From NCBI GenBank assembly GCA_001784155.1, contig MFPL01000007.1, positions 103,896-162,369 of the forward strand: a stretch of DNA of 58,474 bases, in the 5' to 3' direction. This DNA comes from Candidatus Levybacteria bacterium RIFCSPLOWO2_12_FULL_41_12 (GTDB lineage Bacteria; Patescibacteriota; Microgenomatia; Levybacterales; UBA12049). Of the stretch, positions 46,640 to 53,039 are shown one piece after another. Every line of letters starts with the position of its first letter. Position 1 is the stretch's first letter. The translations under genes were made by a program, and so were the position numbers. The notes under the pieces were generated by a model. That model did no database searches. It was not told the DNA's origin and saw only the letters and a list, made by a program, of their open reading frames with translations.

Positions 46640-48037
46640 TTAATGTTTGTCGTATTGACGGTTCCAGTCAAGGTGTATCTCGGGAAAGTTTTTAAAACCT
46701 TCTTCGATAAATTTCTTAAGCCTGTCCAAGCCCTCCGGCGTCTTGGCCTCAGCTCTTACAGAAACCAAAGGACCTGTATTAGAAGCGCGAAATAAAAACC
46801 ATCCATCATCCGTATATCCTCTTATTCCGTCTATATCTAGGTATTTTGTGCATTTTGGCTTAAAATAATCGACAACGTCCTTAACCAGTTCAAATTTTTT
46901 GTCTTCAGGAACTCCAATTCTGTATTCAGGAGTTGCGAAGTACTTGGGAAAAGTATCGATAATTTCGGAAAAAGTTCTATCACTCTCGCTTATTATTCGC
47001 ATGGTCTGACACATCGCGTGGACTGCGTCGTCAAAAACATACCAGTCAGGAGTTATCCAATAGTGACAACTCATTTCACCACAAAGAATTGCTTTTTCTT
47101 CGTGCACTTTTTCGTCAAGAAGGGAGTGTCCTGTTTTCCATAAGATTGGAACCCCACCCAGCCTATTTACTTCATCAATTACCATTTCTGAATCTTTAAG
47201 CTCAACTATTACCTTCGCTCCTTTGTGTTTAGGCAAATAGTCTTGAACAAGAAGCGTTAAAATAACATCTCCCAGTTGAATTCGCCCTTTATCATCCACA
47301 AAACCTACTCTGTCTGCATCCCCGTCAAACAAGACTCCGAGATCAGCTTTTTCCTCAAGCACTGTTTTTATTAAAACCTCATACGCGTCCATTGCTACGG
47401 GATCAGGTGTATGGGGAGGATTTGTAGGATTAAGCTCCGGATAGAGATCGACAACCTCACAGCCCATCTCCTCAAGAAGTTTCGGTACAAAAAGGGCAGA
47501 AATTGCGGCACTTGAATCAACTACTACTTTTAATTTTTTCTTTATCTTAACTTTTTCTTTTAATTCTCCGTAATATTCTTCATTTCCTTTGGGGAAAGGA
47601 ACTATTTTACCCATCCCTTTAGCAAAGTTCCCGTCCAGCATTATTTTCAAAACATTCTGGATCTCCTGGCCTGACAAAGTATTTTGTCCCTGACACAGCT
47701 TAAACCCGTTATATTTGGGGGGATTGTGACTTGCCGAAACCATTACTCCGCCGTCTATATTAAATTTTTGTCTCGCATAATACATTGTTGATACGATGGC
47801 AATCCCAAGGTCATAAACATCACACCCTACAGAAGTTAAACCCTCCATAAGGGTTTTTTGATAAGGCTCTGAGGTAGTTCTTGTGTCTCGCGCTACGACC
47901 ACATCTTTTGTTCCTTTACTTTGGAGGTACGTTCCATAAGCTTTGCCTAAAGTCCTTGCAAATTCTTCATCTAAGTCTTTATCAACAATACCTCTTATGT
48001 CGTATTCGCGGAAAATTGAGGGATTTATTTTTACCAT
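46640..48037 (-). CDS. Phosphomannomutase/phosphoglucomutase
   Basis: 465 aa alpha-D-phosphohexomutase. The phosphoserine loop is VMVSASHNPPKYNG, the metal loop DGDADRVGF, the sugar-binding loop GEMSCHYW, and the phosphate-binding loop FRASNTGPLVSVRAEA. IFREYDIRGI at the N terminus is typical. It moves phosphate between C1 and C6 of glucose or mannose and would feed nucleotide-sugar synthesis for the surface glycans. Confidence 0.95.
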   Translation of the reverse strand: MVKINPSIFREYDIRGIVDKDLDEEFARTLGKAYGTYLQSKGTKDVVVARDTRTTSEPYQKTLMEGLTSVGCDVYDLGIAIVSTMYYARQKFNIDGGVMVSASHNPPKYNGFKLCQGQNTLSGQEIQNVLKIMLDGNFAKGMGKIVPFPKGNEEYYGELKEKVKIKKKLKVVVDSSAAISALFVPKLLEEMGCEVVDLYPELNPTNPPHTPDPVAMDAYEVLIKTVLEEKADLGVLFDGDADRVGFVDDKGRIQLGDVILTLLVQDYLPKHKGAKVIVELKDSEMVIDEVNRLGGVPILWKTGHSLLDEKVHEEKAILCGEMSCHYWITPDWYVFDDAVHAMCQTMRIISESDRTFSEIIDTFPKYFATPEYRIGVPEDKKFELVKDVVDYFKPKCTKYLDIDGIRGYTDDGWFLFRASNTGPLVSVRAEAKTPEGLDRLKKFIEEGFKNFPEIHLDWNRQYDKH

Positions 48038-48055
48038 AAAGGCGTAATTTAAATG

Positions 48056-48733
48056 CTACAAACCCAGAAGGAAAAAGTCAATGCTTTGGGAAAGCGACAT
48101 GTTAAGGCTTCCTGTTTTGTGACCTCTATCCAAATCGTAAAGTTTTTTGTAGGCAGATTTCAGACGACCTTCGTTAAAATAATCTGCCTGATGTTTAAAT
48201 TTACTTTTTTGCCAAGGAGCCATTCTTTTTGCTTCTTCAATTCCGTATGCTCTATAAAAAGTAGCAATAAGAAGTCTAAATTGACGTATAAGCATGAAGA
48301 GAATGACGTTTTCGTCTACCTCCCTGAGGGTTTTGTGAAATAGGTCTAGTGCCTGGGTATTTCCAGGCCTAATGCTGTCGAGAAAAGCGAATAGGTTTTG
48401 GGGGAGCTTAAAGCTTTTTACGTTAATCCCTTTAAAGATAGAGGCTGCTTTGGATGAAACTTCGCTGCCTTCCCACAGATGTATCTCAACATCCTTAGAT
48501 TTTTTCTGCAAGATTTCTGCGGTTGATTTTAAAAAAGTTGAGGACTTCTTAGTGAATAGGTTTTCAATAAATATTTTCTGGGACGTAGTAAACATACTTG
48601 ACTCTTCAAGTGCCTGCAGTAAATCCTGAACGCTTGTGTTCTCGGCATCAAATGACAGGGAAGTCTCGTCTTTTTGATCAACGAATGCAATTCTCGATGA
48701 AACAATGTCTGAGCCATGGTAAAGAGTAATCAT
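48056..48733 (-). CDS. holA: DNA polymerase III delta subunit-like (clamp loader)
   Basis: 225 aa, against about 340 for typical HolA. The N terminus ITLYHGSDIVSSRIAF is in the position of the HolA nucleotide-fold start. The C-terminal collar has the family pattern FMLIRQFRLLIATFYRAYG, then PWQKSKFKHQADYFNEGRLKSAYKKLYDLDRGHKTG. The call rests on this C-terminal pattern and is moderate because the middle is shortened and divergent. It overlaps the upstream metallopeptidase gene by four bases. Confidence 0.7.
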   Translation of the reverse strand: MITLYHGSDIVSSRIAFVDQKDETSLSFDAENTSVQDLLQALEESSMFTTSQKIFIENLFTKKSSTFLKSTAEILQKKSKDVEIHLWEGSEVSSKAASIFKGINVKSFKLPQNLFAFLDSIRPGNTQALDLFHKTLREVDENVILFMLIRQFRLLIATFYRAYGIEEAKRMAPWQKSKFKHQADYFNEGRLKSAYKKLYDLDRGHKTGSLNMSLSQSIDFFLLGL

Positions 48734-49110
48734 TGAATTAATTTACTTTTATATTCCCGAAACAGCTTGTCTGCCTCTTTATGAAGATGCCTTCCGCGTC
48801 CCCGATGTGATAAAAGGGCGCCTGAGAAATTCTTAGGAATGTGCAGGATTTCATGAATTAATATACTTTTCTTATCGTCATCATTTTTTTTATCATAGTA
48901 TTTAGCCAAAACTTCTATCACATATGCAGGCTGTATTCCCAGTGCATTTTGAAAAATCTTAGGCATAGCCCATATTCTGGCATAAGAGCGAGAACTTGAG
49001 CCTGTGGTTCTATAACAGAAAATTCTTGATGTATCTATGTGAGCAAGGTCGAGGGTTTTTACTATCTTTATAATGTCGCGTTTTACGTCTTTTGCTTCGC
49101 TCCATTCCAT
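48730..49110 (-). CDS. Putative zinc metallopeptidase
   Basis: 126 aa. A zinc motif HEILHIP lies near residue 86, followed by a further His-rich stretch (SHRGRGRHLHKEADKLF). Upstream is an Arg-rich strand (YRTTGSSSRSYARIWAMP). This matches the layout of small predicted metallopeptidases found in archaea, phages and CPR. Substrate unknown. The start is ATG 49110, with a promoter six bases upstream. Confidence 0.65.
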   Translation of the reverse strand: MEWSEAKDVKRDIIKIVKTLDLAHIDTSRIFCYRTTGSSSRSYARIWAMPKIFQNALGIQPAYVIEVLAKYYDKKNDDDKKSILIHEILHIPKNFSGALLSHRGRGRHLHKEADKLFREYKSKLIQ

Positions 49111-49116
49111 GGCGAT

Positions 49117-49145
49117 AGTATCTAGTATTTTGTATTAAGTATCAA
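49117..49145 (-). promoter_or_regulatory. Promoter of the metallopeptidase-holA pair, leaderless geometry
   Basis: Minus strand: TTGATA (49140-49145), 17-bp spacer, GATACT (49117-49122), six bases to ATG 49110. Hairpins CCGCC/GGCGG and CCCG-CTGA/TCAG-CGGG at about 49153-49205 lie between it and the ykuK stop and may end ykuK transcription. Confidence 0.5.
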
Positions 49146-49228
49146 GTATTTAAGAATTATCACCGCCATCGGCGGGATCCCGACTGAAAAGTATCAGCGG
49201 GAGAAATTCATCCGCCAGTTCGCTCGGA

Positions 49229-49750
49229 TTATGTGTGCTTATCAGCGACATAAGAGGCTGCGTAGGCATCAGGCTTTGTCTTGGCTACAAATCCTGATCC
49301 CGTTACCATTCCGACAACTTCCTTTATCATTTCTCTTGTATCGCCGTGTTCCCCGACATCTATATGAATTTCAAGGAGGTAGTTGGGAGAGTGACCATTG
49401 AGATTTTTCCTGAGTAGCGGGACAAAACCTCCGGCGAATTCGATCGATGCCATTGTTTCGGCATAAATCTTGTCTCTGAGGGTATGAATATTACCCACGT
49501 ATTTTCGCAGCCAAAAATATTTGCCCCCAAATCCTTTTCTGTGAACCAGAACTGCGGTTACAAGATTTATTGTTTTTGAAGAGTTGTTATGCGGGCCCGC
49601 CTTGCCGTGCGAGTCAGTACCAATAAGAAGCCTATATTCAGCGTTCGGCTCTTCTTCAAGAAAATCTTTTATTAGACTTATTACTTCGAGGGAATCTAGC
49701 GATCCGTGGGTTATGCTTTCAAATCGGGTCTGATCTGCCTTTTCATCCAT
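49229..49750 (-). CDS. YkuK family (DUF458) RNase H-like protein
   Basis: 173 aa. LLIGTDSHGKAGPHNNSSKTINLVTAVLVHRKG is the family start with the acidic residue of the RNase H fold. KIYAETMASIEFAGG and LEIHIDVGEHGDTREMIKEVVGMVTGSGF carry the other conserved acids. A nuclease role is inferred from the fold and is not demonstrated. An extended -10 (TGATATAAT, complement of 49804-49812) lies about 55 bases upstream, without a clear -35. Confidence 0.85.
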   Translation of the reverse strand: MDEKADQTRFESITHGSLDSLEVISLIKDFLEEEPNAEYRLLIGTDSHGKAGPHNNSSKTINLVTAVLVHRKGFGGKYFWLRKYVGNIHTLRDKIYAETMASIEFAGGFVPLLRKNLNGHSPNYLLEIHIDVGEHGDTREMIKEVVGMVTGSGFVAKTKPDAYAASYVADKHT

Positions 49751-49833
49751 ATTTAGCGTCTTTAAACAGAAAGAGGACTGTCTATAGCCCTTCTTTAACT
49801 AACATTATATCACAGCTAATCAAACGGCTTAGA

Positions 49834-49864
49834 CCGCAAAAAAACCCCTTGCGGGGTCTTTTCG
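49834..49864. repeat. 31-bp terminator repeat, copy 1
   Basis: Identical base for base to 50697-50727. It contains ACCCC-TTGC-GGGGT with an A7 tract on one side and TCTTTT on the other. On the minus strand this reads as a GCAA-loop hairpin followed by seven T. Confidence 0.9.
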
Positions 49865-49912
49865 TGAAAAACTATTGCTAGTTCTTCTACCTTCATAATT
49901 TCTTATGATGGT
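49838..49912 (-). ncRNA. Small RNA gene, copy 1 (three GNRA-loop hairpins)
   Basis: A self-contained minus-strand gene of about 75 bases between ykuK and DUF1003. From the predicted start at 49912 the RNA folds immediately into hairpin 1 (49889-49912: ACC, TCATAA, loop GAAA, TTATGA, GGT, with one A-A mismatch). Hairpin 2 follows (49866-49887: nine pairs, loop GCAA), then a CGAAAAG linker, then the terminator hairpin (49844-49857, loop GCAA) and a T7 tract. No open frame with a start is evident in it. The copy at 50701-50780 shares linker, terminator and architecture. It does not resemble tmRNA, 6S, RNase P or SRP RNA by size or motif. Confidence 0.65.
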
Positions 49913-49919
49913 AATATAC

Positions 49920-49948
49920 ATAATACATTTCAGAAGTAGCCCAGTCAA
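49920..49948 (-). promoter_or_regulatory. Promoter of small RNA copy 1
   Basis: Minus strand: TTGACT (49943-49948), exactly 17 bp, TATTAT (49920-49925). The predicted start A at 49912 is the eighth base after the -10, the same as in copy 2. Confidence 0.65.
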
Positions 49949-49976
49949 TAGGATTAAATATAGCAAAACATAGCAA
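49947..49976 (-). repeat. Three tandem 10-bp repeats upstream of small RNA copy 1
   Basis: Minus strand, in order: TTGCTATGTT, TTGCTATATT, TAATCCTATT; the last two bases are the TT of the -35. They cover about -35 to -64, one helical turn each. Confidence 0.7.
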
Positions 49977-50008
49977 TTTTAAGAAAGCTTATTACAAAAC
50001 ATCCTATC

Positions 50009-50037
50009 TTGACAGATTCTTTCCGAAGTGGAATGCT
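50009..50037 (+). promoter_or_regulatory. Candidate promoter of the DUF1003 gene
   Basis: Perfect TTGACA (50009-50014), 17-bp spacer, weak AATGCT (50032-50037), six bases to ATG 50044. The spacing matches the leaderless promoters although the -10 is poor. Confidence 0.4.
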
Positions 50038-50043
50038 TATAGT

Positions 50044-50676
50044 ATGAACGGTAGTGTAAAAAACAGCATCTTTAAGGAAGAGTCTCAATTCGAACATGAG
50101 ATTCAGAGAAGCAGAAAAGTCATAAAAAGTTTTAAGGCAAAAGCAGATAGGGGAAGATCTCTAAGCGAGAAATTTGCCGACCAAATGACTTCCACATTCG
50201 GAACAGTTTTTTTCCTAAGCTTAAACATGGTTCTATTTACTTTGTGGATACTAATAAATATCGGTCAATTCCCTGAAATCAAACCTTTTGACCCATTTCC
50301 CTTTAGCCTTCTTACGATGATCGTGTCTCTTCAGGCAATTGCACTTGCAATCATTGTACTTATTTCACAAAACAGAACAGGGAAAGTAGATGAGCTTAGG
50401 GAAGAAATTGACTACCAGCTGGGTATTATTGCCGAGCAGGAAGTTACAAAGCTTCTATATATAGTAGCGAAAATTGCCGAGAAGAACGGAATTGATTTAT
50501 CAAAGGACATAGTGCTTCAGGAAATGCTTAGACCTACGAATACGGATACCATAGGAAAAAGTCTTGAGAGACAAATCGAAAAGTACGACTCATCGATAAT
50601 TCCACTAAAGCAAACTTTATCCAAGGTTCTTAATAAAGAAATCCTTAATAAAGAGATCAATCTTCCCTCACTCTAG
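50044..50676 (+). CDS. DUF1003 family membrane protein
   Basis: 210 aa. The domain is recognisable by ADRGRSLSEKFADQMTSTFGT, then two membrane segments (VFFLSLNMVLFTLWILINI and FSLLTMIVSLQAIALAIIVLI) with the family motif PFPFSLLTMIVSLQAI between them, and ISQNRTGKVDELREEIDYQ after. The N terminus is a charged helix; the C terminus is another cytoplasmic helix ending in a KEILNKEINLP repeat. Function is unknown in all lineages. It is flanked on both sides by the small RNA genes, which point the opposite way. Confidence 0.9.
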   Translation: MNGSVKNSIFKEESQFEHEIQRSRKVIKSFKAKADRGRSLSEKFADQMTSTFGTVFFLSLNMVLFTLWILINIGQFPEIKPFDPFPFSLLTMIVSLQAIALAIIVLISQNRTGKVDELREEIDYQLGIIAEQEVTKLLYIVAKIAEKNGIDLSKDIVLQEMLRPTNTDTIGKSLERQIEKYDSSIIPLKQTLSKVLNKEILNKEINLPSL

Positions 50677-50696
50677 CAAGAACCCTAAAAAATAAG

Positions 50697-50727
50697 CCGC
50701 AAAAAAACCCCTTGCGGGGTCTTTTCG
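50697..50727. repeat. 31-bp terminator repeat, copy 2
   Basis: Identical to 49834-49864. Here it can end both the DUF1003 mRNA (plus: hairpin then TCTTTT) and small RNA copy 2 (minus: hairpin then T7). Confidence 0.9.
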
Positions 50728-50780
50728 GGGCAACTTTCTTGCGAAAGTCTCCTGCCTTTTTCTACTTGCGTATCGAAGGT
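50701..50780 (-). ncRNA. Small RNA gene, copy 2 (three GNRA-loop hairpins)
   Basis: A minus-strand gene of about 80 bases convergent with DUF1003. From the predicted start at 50780: hairpin 1 (CCTT, internal loop, TAC-GCAA-GTA, AAGG; the weakest), hairpin 2 (50729-50756: GGCA, unpaired GGAG, ACTTTC-GCAA-GAAAGT, TGCC), the CGAAAAG linker and the terminator hairpin (50707-50720, loop GCAA) with T7. The stems differ from copy 1 in sequence while the layout is kept, which suggests selection on structure. No minus-strand gene lies downstream that it could serve as a leader. Confidence 0.65.
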
Positions 50781-50787
50781 AAAAATC

Positions 50788-50817
50788 ATCATACAGTTTT
50801 GTACTACACTCTGTCAA
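50788..50817 (-). promoter_or_regulatory. Promoter of small RNA copy 2
   Basis: Minus strand: perfect TTGACA (50812-50817), 18-bp spacer, TATGAT (50788-50793). Confidence 0.65.
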
Positions 50818-50845
50818 TAGGGCAAAATGGCGCAAACTATAGCAA
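50816..50845 (-). repeat. Three tandem 10-bp repeats upstream of small RNA copy 2
   Basis: Minus strand, in order: TTGCTATAGT, TTGCGCCATT, TTGCCCTATT; the last TT begins the -35. The consensus with copy 1 is about TTGCNNTATT. The array begins eight bases after the stop of the neighbouring alpha-CTD-like gene. Confidence 0.7.
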
Positions 50846-50853
50846 ATTTGGGG

Positions 50854-51099
50854 TTAGGCGTTCACTGGAAAAAAATCTCTAATTCTTGCCAGAGTTATCC
50901 TACCTATTCCCTGTGTTCTTCCGGCGCTTCTTACAGATGTCATAATTTGTCCGTCAGTCATGGCTCTAAGATCGTCTACCTGAGCTAATCTTGCATCCCT
51001 TATAGCCCAACCAATATTATTTCGGGCTCGAGCAGGAAGAGCGCCCGGAATAGATCTTTCAATTTCCAATGGTGTTTTATTGTGCCTTTCTACTTCCAT
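50854..51099 (-). CDS. Small protein resembling the RNA polymerase alpha C-terminal domain
   Basis: 81 aa. Residues 21-77 follow the alpha-CTD pattern: LPARARNNIG, a helix, VDDLRAMTDGQI, and the helix-hairpin-helix GIGRITLARIRDFF. R24 and N27 fall where E. coli alpha has R265 and N268, the main UP-element contacts; G66 matches G296, while K298 is replaced by Ile. It is not RpoA itself, since the whole N-terminal dimerisation domain is missing. AGAAGG lies nine bases before the ATG. It lies directly upstream of small RNA copy 2 on the same strand. A DNA-binding role is inferred from the motif; a generic helix-hairpin-helix protein is the alternative. Confidence 0.5.
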   Translation of the reverse strand: MEVERHNKTPLEIERSIPGALPARARNNIGWAIRDARLAQVDDLRAMTDGQIMTSVRSAGRTQGIGRITLARIRDFFPVNA

Positions 51100-51227
51100 A
51101 TTTATAAACCTTCTCTTTGTGCCAGTGGGATAGTATCATAATTCCCAGCTTCAAGCCAGCTTTAGGGCTTAGCTACCATTGGAGAGTAGAACTAATTAGA
51201 TTTCAGTACTGTTGATGATTTAACCAA

Positions 51228-51255
51228 TTGACATTGTCCCATAGTGTGATATACT
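51228..51255 (+). promoter_or_regulatory. Promoter of the 117-aa gene, leaderless geometry
   Basis: Perfect TTGACA (51228-51233), 16-bp spacer, extended -10 TGATATACT (TATACT at 51250-51255), eight bases to ATG 51264. Confidence 0.65.
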
Positions 51256-51263
51256 CACGGCTT

Positions 51264-51617
51264 ATGACAGAGAGACACAGAAGAGAAGAGCGTTCAGTTG
51301 GGTGTGGGTGTTCCAGCACGATTGCTGTTCTTACCGTAGGACTGGGGCTTGCACTTCTTAATGCAGGGGCTTCGATAGGAGTCACTGTTGGGATACCTCT
51401 TACAGATGCCAATATTACTCTTGCTGGTTGCATTGGGCAGAAAGATAAAGCCATAGAAGCTCTTCCTGACTATGTAGAGGAGAGGGTTGGCGACAACCAG
51501 AACTTTATTAACTCCTCACACTCATTAACTATTGGTCCAGTTGAAGGGTGTGGAATATTCGTAATTGGTAAGCAAGAAGGCGCTCCCGCTATTGGTCTCC
51601 ATATAAATATTAAATAA
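51264..51617 (+). CDS. Hypothetical anchored or exported protein, 117 aa
   Basis: No family was recognised. A basic head (TERHRREERSVGCGC) precedes one hydrophobic segment (IAVLTVGLGLALLNAGASIGVTVG), so it is probably exported or single-span. The remaining 70 residues contain two Cys and are strand-rich. The start is ATG 51264, backed by the promoter. An upstream TTG at 51228 lies in the -35. Confidence 0.55.
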   Translation: MTERHRREERSVGCGCSSTIAVLTVGLGLALLNAGASIGVTVGIPLTDANITLAGCIGQKDKAIEALPDYVEERVGDNQNFINSSHSLTIGPVEGCGIFVIGKQEGAPAIGLHINIK

Positions 51618-51693
51618 GACTTAGCCGAATCTTCCTATATGGTAGCTTTTTGACTCTGGATTTCTAAGTATGTAGGTGTAAAACATTAGCTTG

Positions 51694-51712
51694 CACTGAG
51701 CTTGCCGAAGTG
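51694..51712 (-). repeat. tRNA-trailer repeat after tRNA-Glu
   Basis: On the minus strand CACTTCGGCAAGCTCAGTG begins at the first base after the tRNA-Glu discriminator. The identical 19-mer follows tRNA-Lys at 53040-53058. CACT and AGTG at its ends can pair. Confidence 0.85.
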
Positions 51713-51786
51713 TACCCCCAGCCGGATTCGAACCGGCGATTTACTGGCTGAAAACCAGTCGTCCTAGGCCGCTAGACGATGGGGGC
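51713..51786 (-). tRNA. tRNA-Glu (anticodon TTC)
   Basis: 74 bases on the minus strand. Acceptor GCCCCCA with TGGGGGT (one G-U), D stem GTCT/GGAC, anticodon stem ACTGG/CCAGT with loop TTTTCAG (anticodon complement of 51750-51752), T stem GCCGG/CCGGC. CCA is not encoded. Confidence 0.95.
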
Positions 51787-51796
51787 CGAACATCAA

Positions 51797-51832
51797 AGAC
51801 GCCTACCTAAGGAAACCTTAATGCAGGCGTCT
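51797..51832 (-). terminator. Strong hairpin between the CmpX-like gene and tRNA-Glu
   Basis: AGACGCCT and AGGCGTCT pair perfectly (8 bp), with an inner TAAGG/CCTTA stem. On the minus strand it is followed by TTTGATGTT. It may end the CmpX-like mRNA or act as a tRNA leader structure. Confidence 0.4.
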
Positions 51833-51834
51833 CT

Positions 51835-51864
51835 ATTATACCCAAAAAAGACTATGAATAACAA
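51835..51864 (-). promoter_or_regulatory. Candidate tRNA-Glu promoter
   Basis: Minus strand: TTGTTA (51859-51864), 18-bp spacer, TATAAT (51835-51840). The predicted start falls within the 51797-51832 hairpin. Confidence 0.4.
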
Positions 51865-51865
51865 A

Positions 51866-52528
51866 CTATTTTAGTCTTTTTCTGATAATACCTAATATAT
51901 CCCTGGCCGTATCTTGTCCTCCGAAACCAAACGCAATTCCGCCGGCAAGCGCAAGCATCGCAACAATTCCCGTGAACAGAATTCTTAGCATGTCTGAAGC
52001 AACACCAAGTTGATCCAAAACTACCAGTATTACGAAAATGCTGATTGCCCATTGAGTTACAGTTGCTAGGCCGTTAGCCGTATCAGCGGTAAGACCTTTA
52101 ACTGACGCCAGAACGACATCATGAGCGAGTTTTGCGAGCACAAATCCAACAAGACCTATGACCGCAGCCACAAATACATTGGGAATATAAAGCAACAGCT
52201 CATTCAAAAGATTTCCGATTCTGGGAAGACCCCAAACATCGGCTGTAGGAACTAAGAAAACAATAATAACGAACCATCGTCCGATCTCAGACAAGATGTT
52301 GCCCCAGCTATATTCCGGTCTCATCTCAGGCACGCCATAGCGCCGTAGATAAAACTCTATTTTAAGGGACTTAAAGAAGCTTAAAACCAGCTGCTTTACA
52401 ACTGAAGCTACTATAATACCGATCAAAAGTACTACTAGACCTGCAACGAACCTGGGGATGAACGATATGACAGCCTGGAGATCGTTATTTAGCGAGGTCA
52501 CCAGGGTGTCTCCTATTTCATTGAGCAT
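51866..52528 (-). CDS. CmpX/mechanosensitive-channel-like membrane protein
   Basis: 220 aa with four to five membrane segments arranged as two TM-helix repeats (FIPRFVAGLVVLLIGIIVASVV and LLYIPNVFVAAVIGLVGFVLAKL). The last segment ends GGIAFGFGGQDTARDILGIIRKRL, the MscS-like pore-helix and exit motif seen in CmpX-type proteins. The large cytoplasmic domain of MscS is missing. The start was set at ATG 52528, eight bases after a near-perfect Shine-Dalgarno; GTG 52537 overlaps that motif. Probably a small mechanosensitive or ion channel. Confidence 0.75.
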   Translation of the reverse strand: MLNEIGDTLVTSLNNDLQAVISFIPRFVAGLVVLLIGIIVASVVKQLVLSFFKSLKIEFYLRRYGVPEMRPEYSWGNILSEIGRWFVIIVFLVPTADVWGLPRIGNLLNELLLYIPNVFVAAVIGLVGFVLAKLAHDVVLASVKGLTADTANGLATVTQWAISIFVILVVLDQLGVASDMLRILFTGIVAMLALAGGIAFGFGGQDTARDILGIIRKRLK

Positions 52529-52532
52529 TCCT

Positions 52533-52544
52533 ATCACCTCCTTT
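52533..52544 (-). promoter_or_regulatory. Extended Shine-Dalgarno sequence
   Basis: AAAGGAGGTGAT on the minus strand is complementary to twelve bases of a standard 16S rRNA 3' end. It decides the CmpX-like start at ATG 52528 and shows that the anti-SD system is used in this genome. A CTCCG/CGGAG hairpin (52552-52568) lies just upstream in the leader. Confidence 0.85.
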
Positions 52545-52600
52545 CGTTTTACTCCGGTTTAATCGGAGAAAATTTAATTTAGACTGTCTTATTTAGGCAA

Positions 52601-52630
52601 ACTATATACCGTACCAATCTGTGTTGTCAA
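52601..52630 (-). promoter_or_regulatory. Promoter of the CmpX-like gene
   Basis: Minus strand: TTGACA (52625-52630), 18-bp spacer, TATAGT (52601-52606). The leader is about 65 bases. Confidence 0.6.
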
Positions 52631-52652
52631 GCATCAGCCTTGTTGATATAAT
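52624..52652 (+). promoter_or_regulatory. Promoter of the GIY-YIG gene
   Basis: TTGTCA (52624-52629), 17-bp spacer, TATAAT (52647-52652). Its -35 overlaps the divergent -35 by five bases. Confidence 0.6.
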
Positions 52653-52668
52653 AAATACTGGAAACATA

Positions 52669-52905
52669 ATGTTTTACACTTATGTTTTAAGAAGTAAGAA
52701 AGATAATAAACTGTACGTTGGCTTTTGTTCTGATTTAAAACAAAGATTGATAGACCATAACAAAGGAGAGATTCCATCAACAAAATCAAGACACCCAATG
52801 GAAATTGCTTATTATGAAGCTTGTTTGAATAAAGAAAAAGCAATAAAAAGAGAAAAGTATTTTAAAACAGGCTTTGGAAGAAATTTCTTAAAAAATAGAA
52901 TTTAG
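52669..52905 (+). CDS. GIY-YIG endonuclease-domain protein (UPF0213-like)
   Basis: 78 aa. FYTYVLRSKKDNKLYVGFCSDLKQRLIDHN gives the YTY...YVG form of the GIY-YIG motif and the catalytic Arg. AYYEACLNKEKAIKREKYFKTGFGRNF supplies the conserved Glu and helix. This is the short single-domain family related to UPF0213/SLX1-type nucleases, not a homing endonuclease fusion. The start was set at ATG 52669; the frame upstream contains the promoter. tRNA-Lys follows 62 bases later. A hairpin CGCC-TGTC/GACA-GGCG at 52930-52963 lies between. Confidence 0.85.
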   Translation: MFYTYVLRSKKDNKLYVGFCSDLKQRLIDHNKGEIPSTKSRHPMEIAYYEACLNKEKAIKREKYFKTGFGRNFLKNRI

Positions 52906-52967
52906 TTATTTTTAAATTTGACTCAGGCTCGCCTGTCAACGCCTGAAGTCGTAGACAATGGCGGACA

Positions 52968-53039
52968 GGGCCGGTAGCTCAGCGGTAGAGCAGGAGCCTT
53001 TTAAGCTCTTGGTCACAGGTTCGAATCCTGTCCGGCTCA
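52968..53039 (+). tRNA. tRNA-Lys (anticodon TTT)
   Basis: 72 bases. Acceptor GGGCCGG with CCGGCTC (one G-U), D stem GCTC/GAGC, anticodon stem GGAGC/GCTCT with loop CTTTTAA (anticodon 53000-53002), T stem ACAGG/CCTGT. CCA is not encoded. No own promoter is obvious, so it may be transcribed with the GIY-YIG gene. Confidence 0.95.

Noticed and set aside
49750-49948. Small RNA copy 1 as an attenuator or riboswitch leader of ykuK
   Set aside because: Considered because it precedes ykuK on the same strand. The second copy has no downstream gene in its orientation, and ykuK has its own extended -10 after the terminator, so a stand-alone RNA is the better reading.
49838-50780. 6S RNA, tmRNA, SRP RNA or tracrRNA identity for the small RNAs
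   Set aside because: About 75-80 bases, three short hairpins, no tag frame, no SRP Alu or S-domain motif, no large open bubble and no CRISPR locus.
49947-50845. 10-bp repeat arrays as a minimal CRISPR
   Set aside because: The units are 10 bp, contiguous, without spacers, and no cas genes are in the window.
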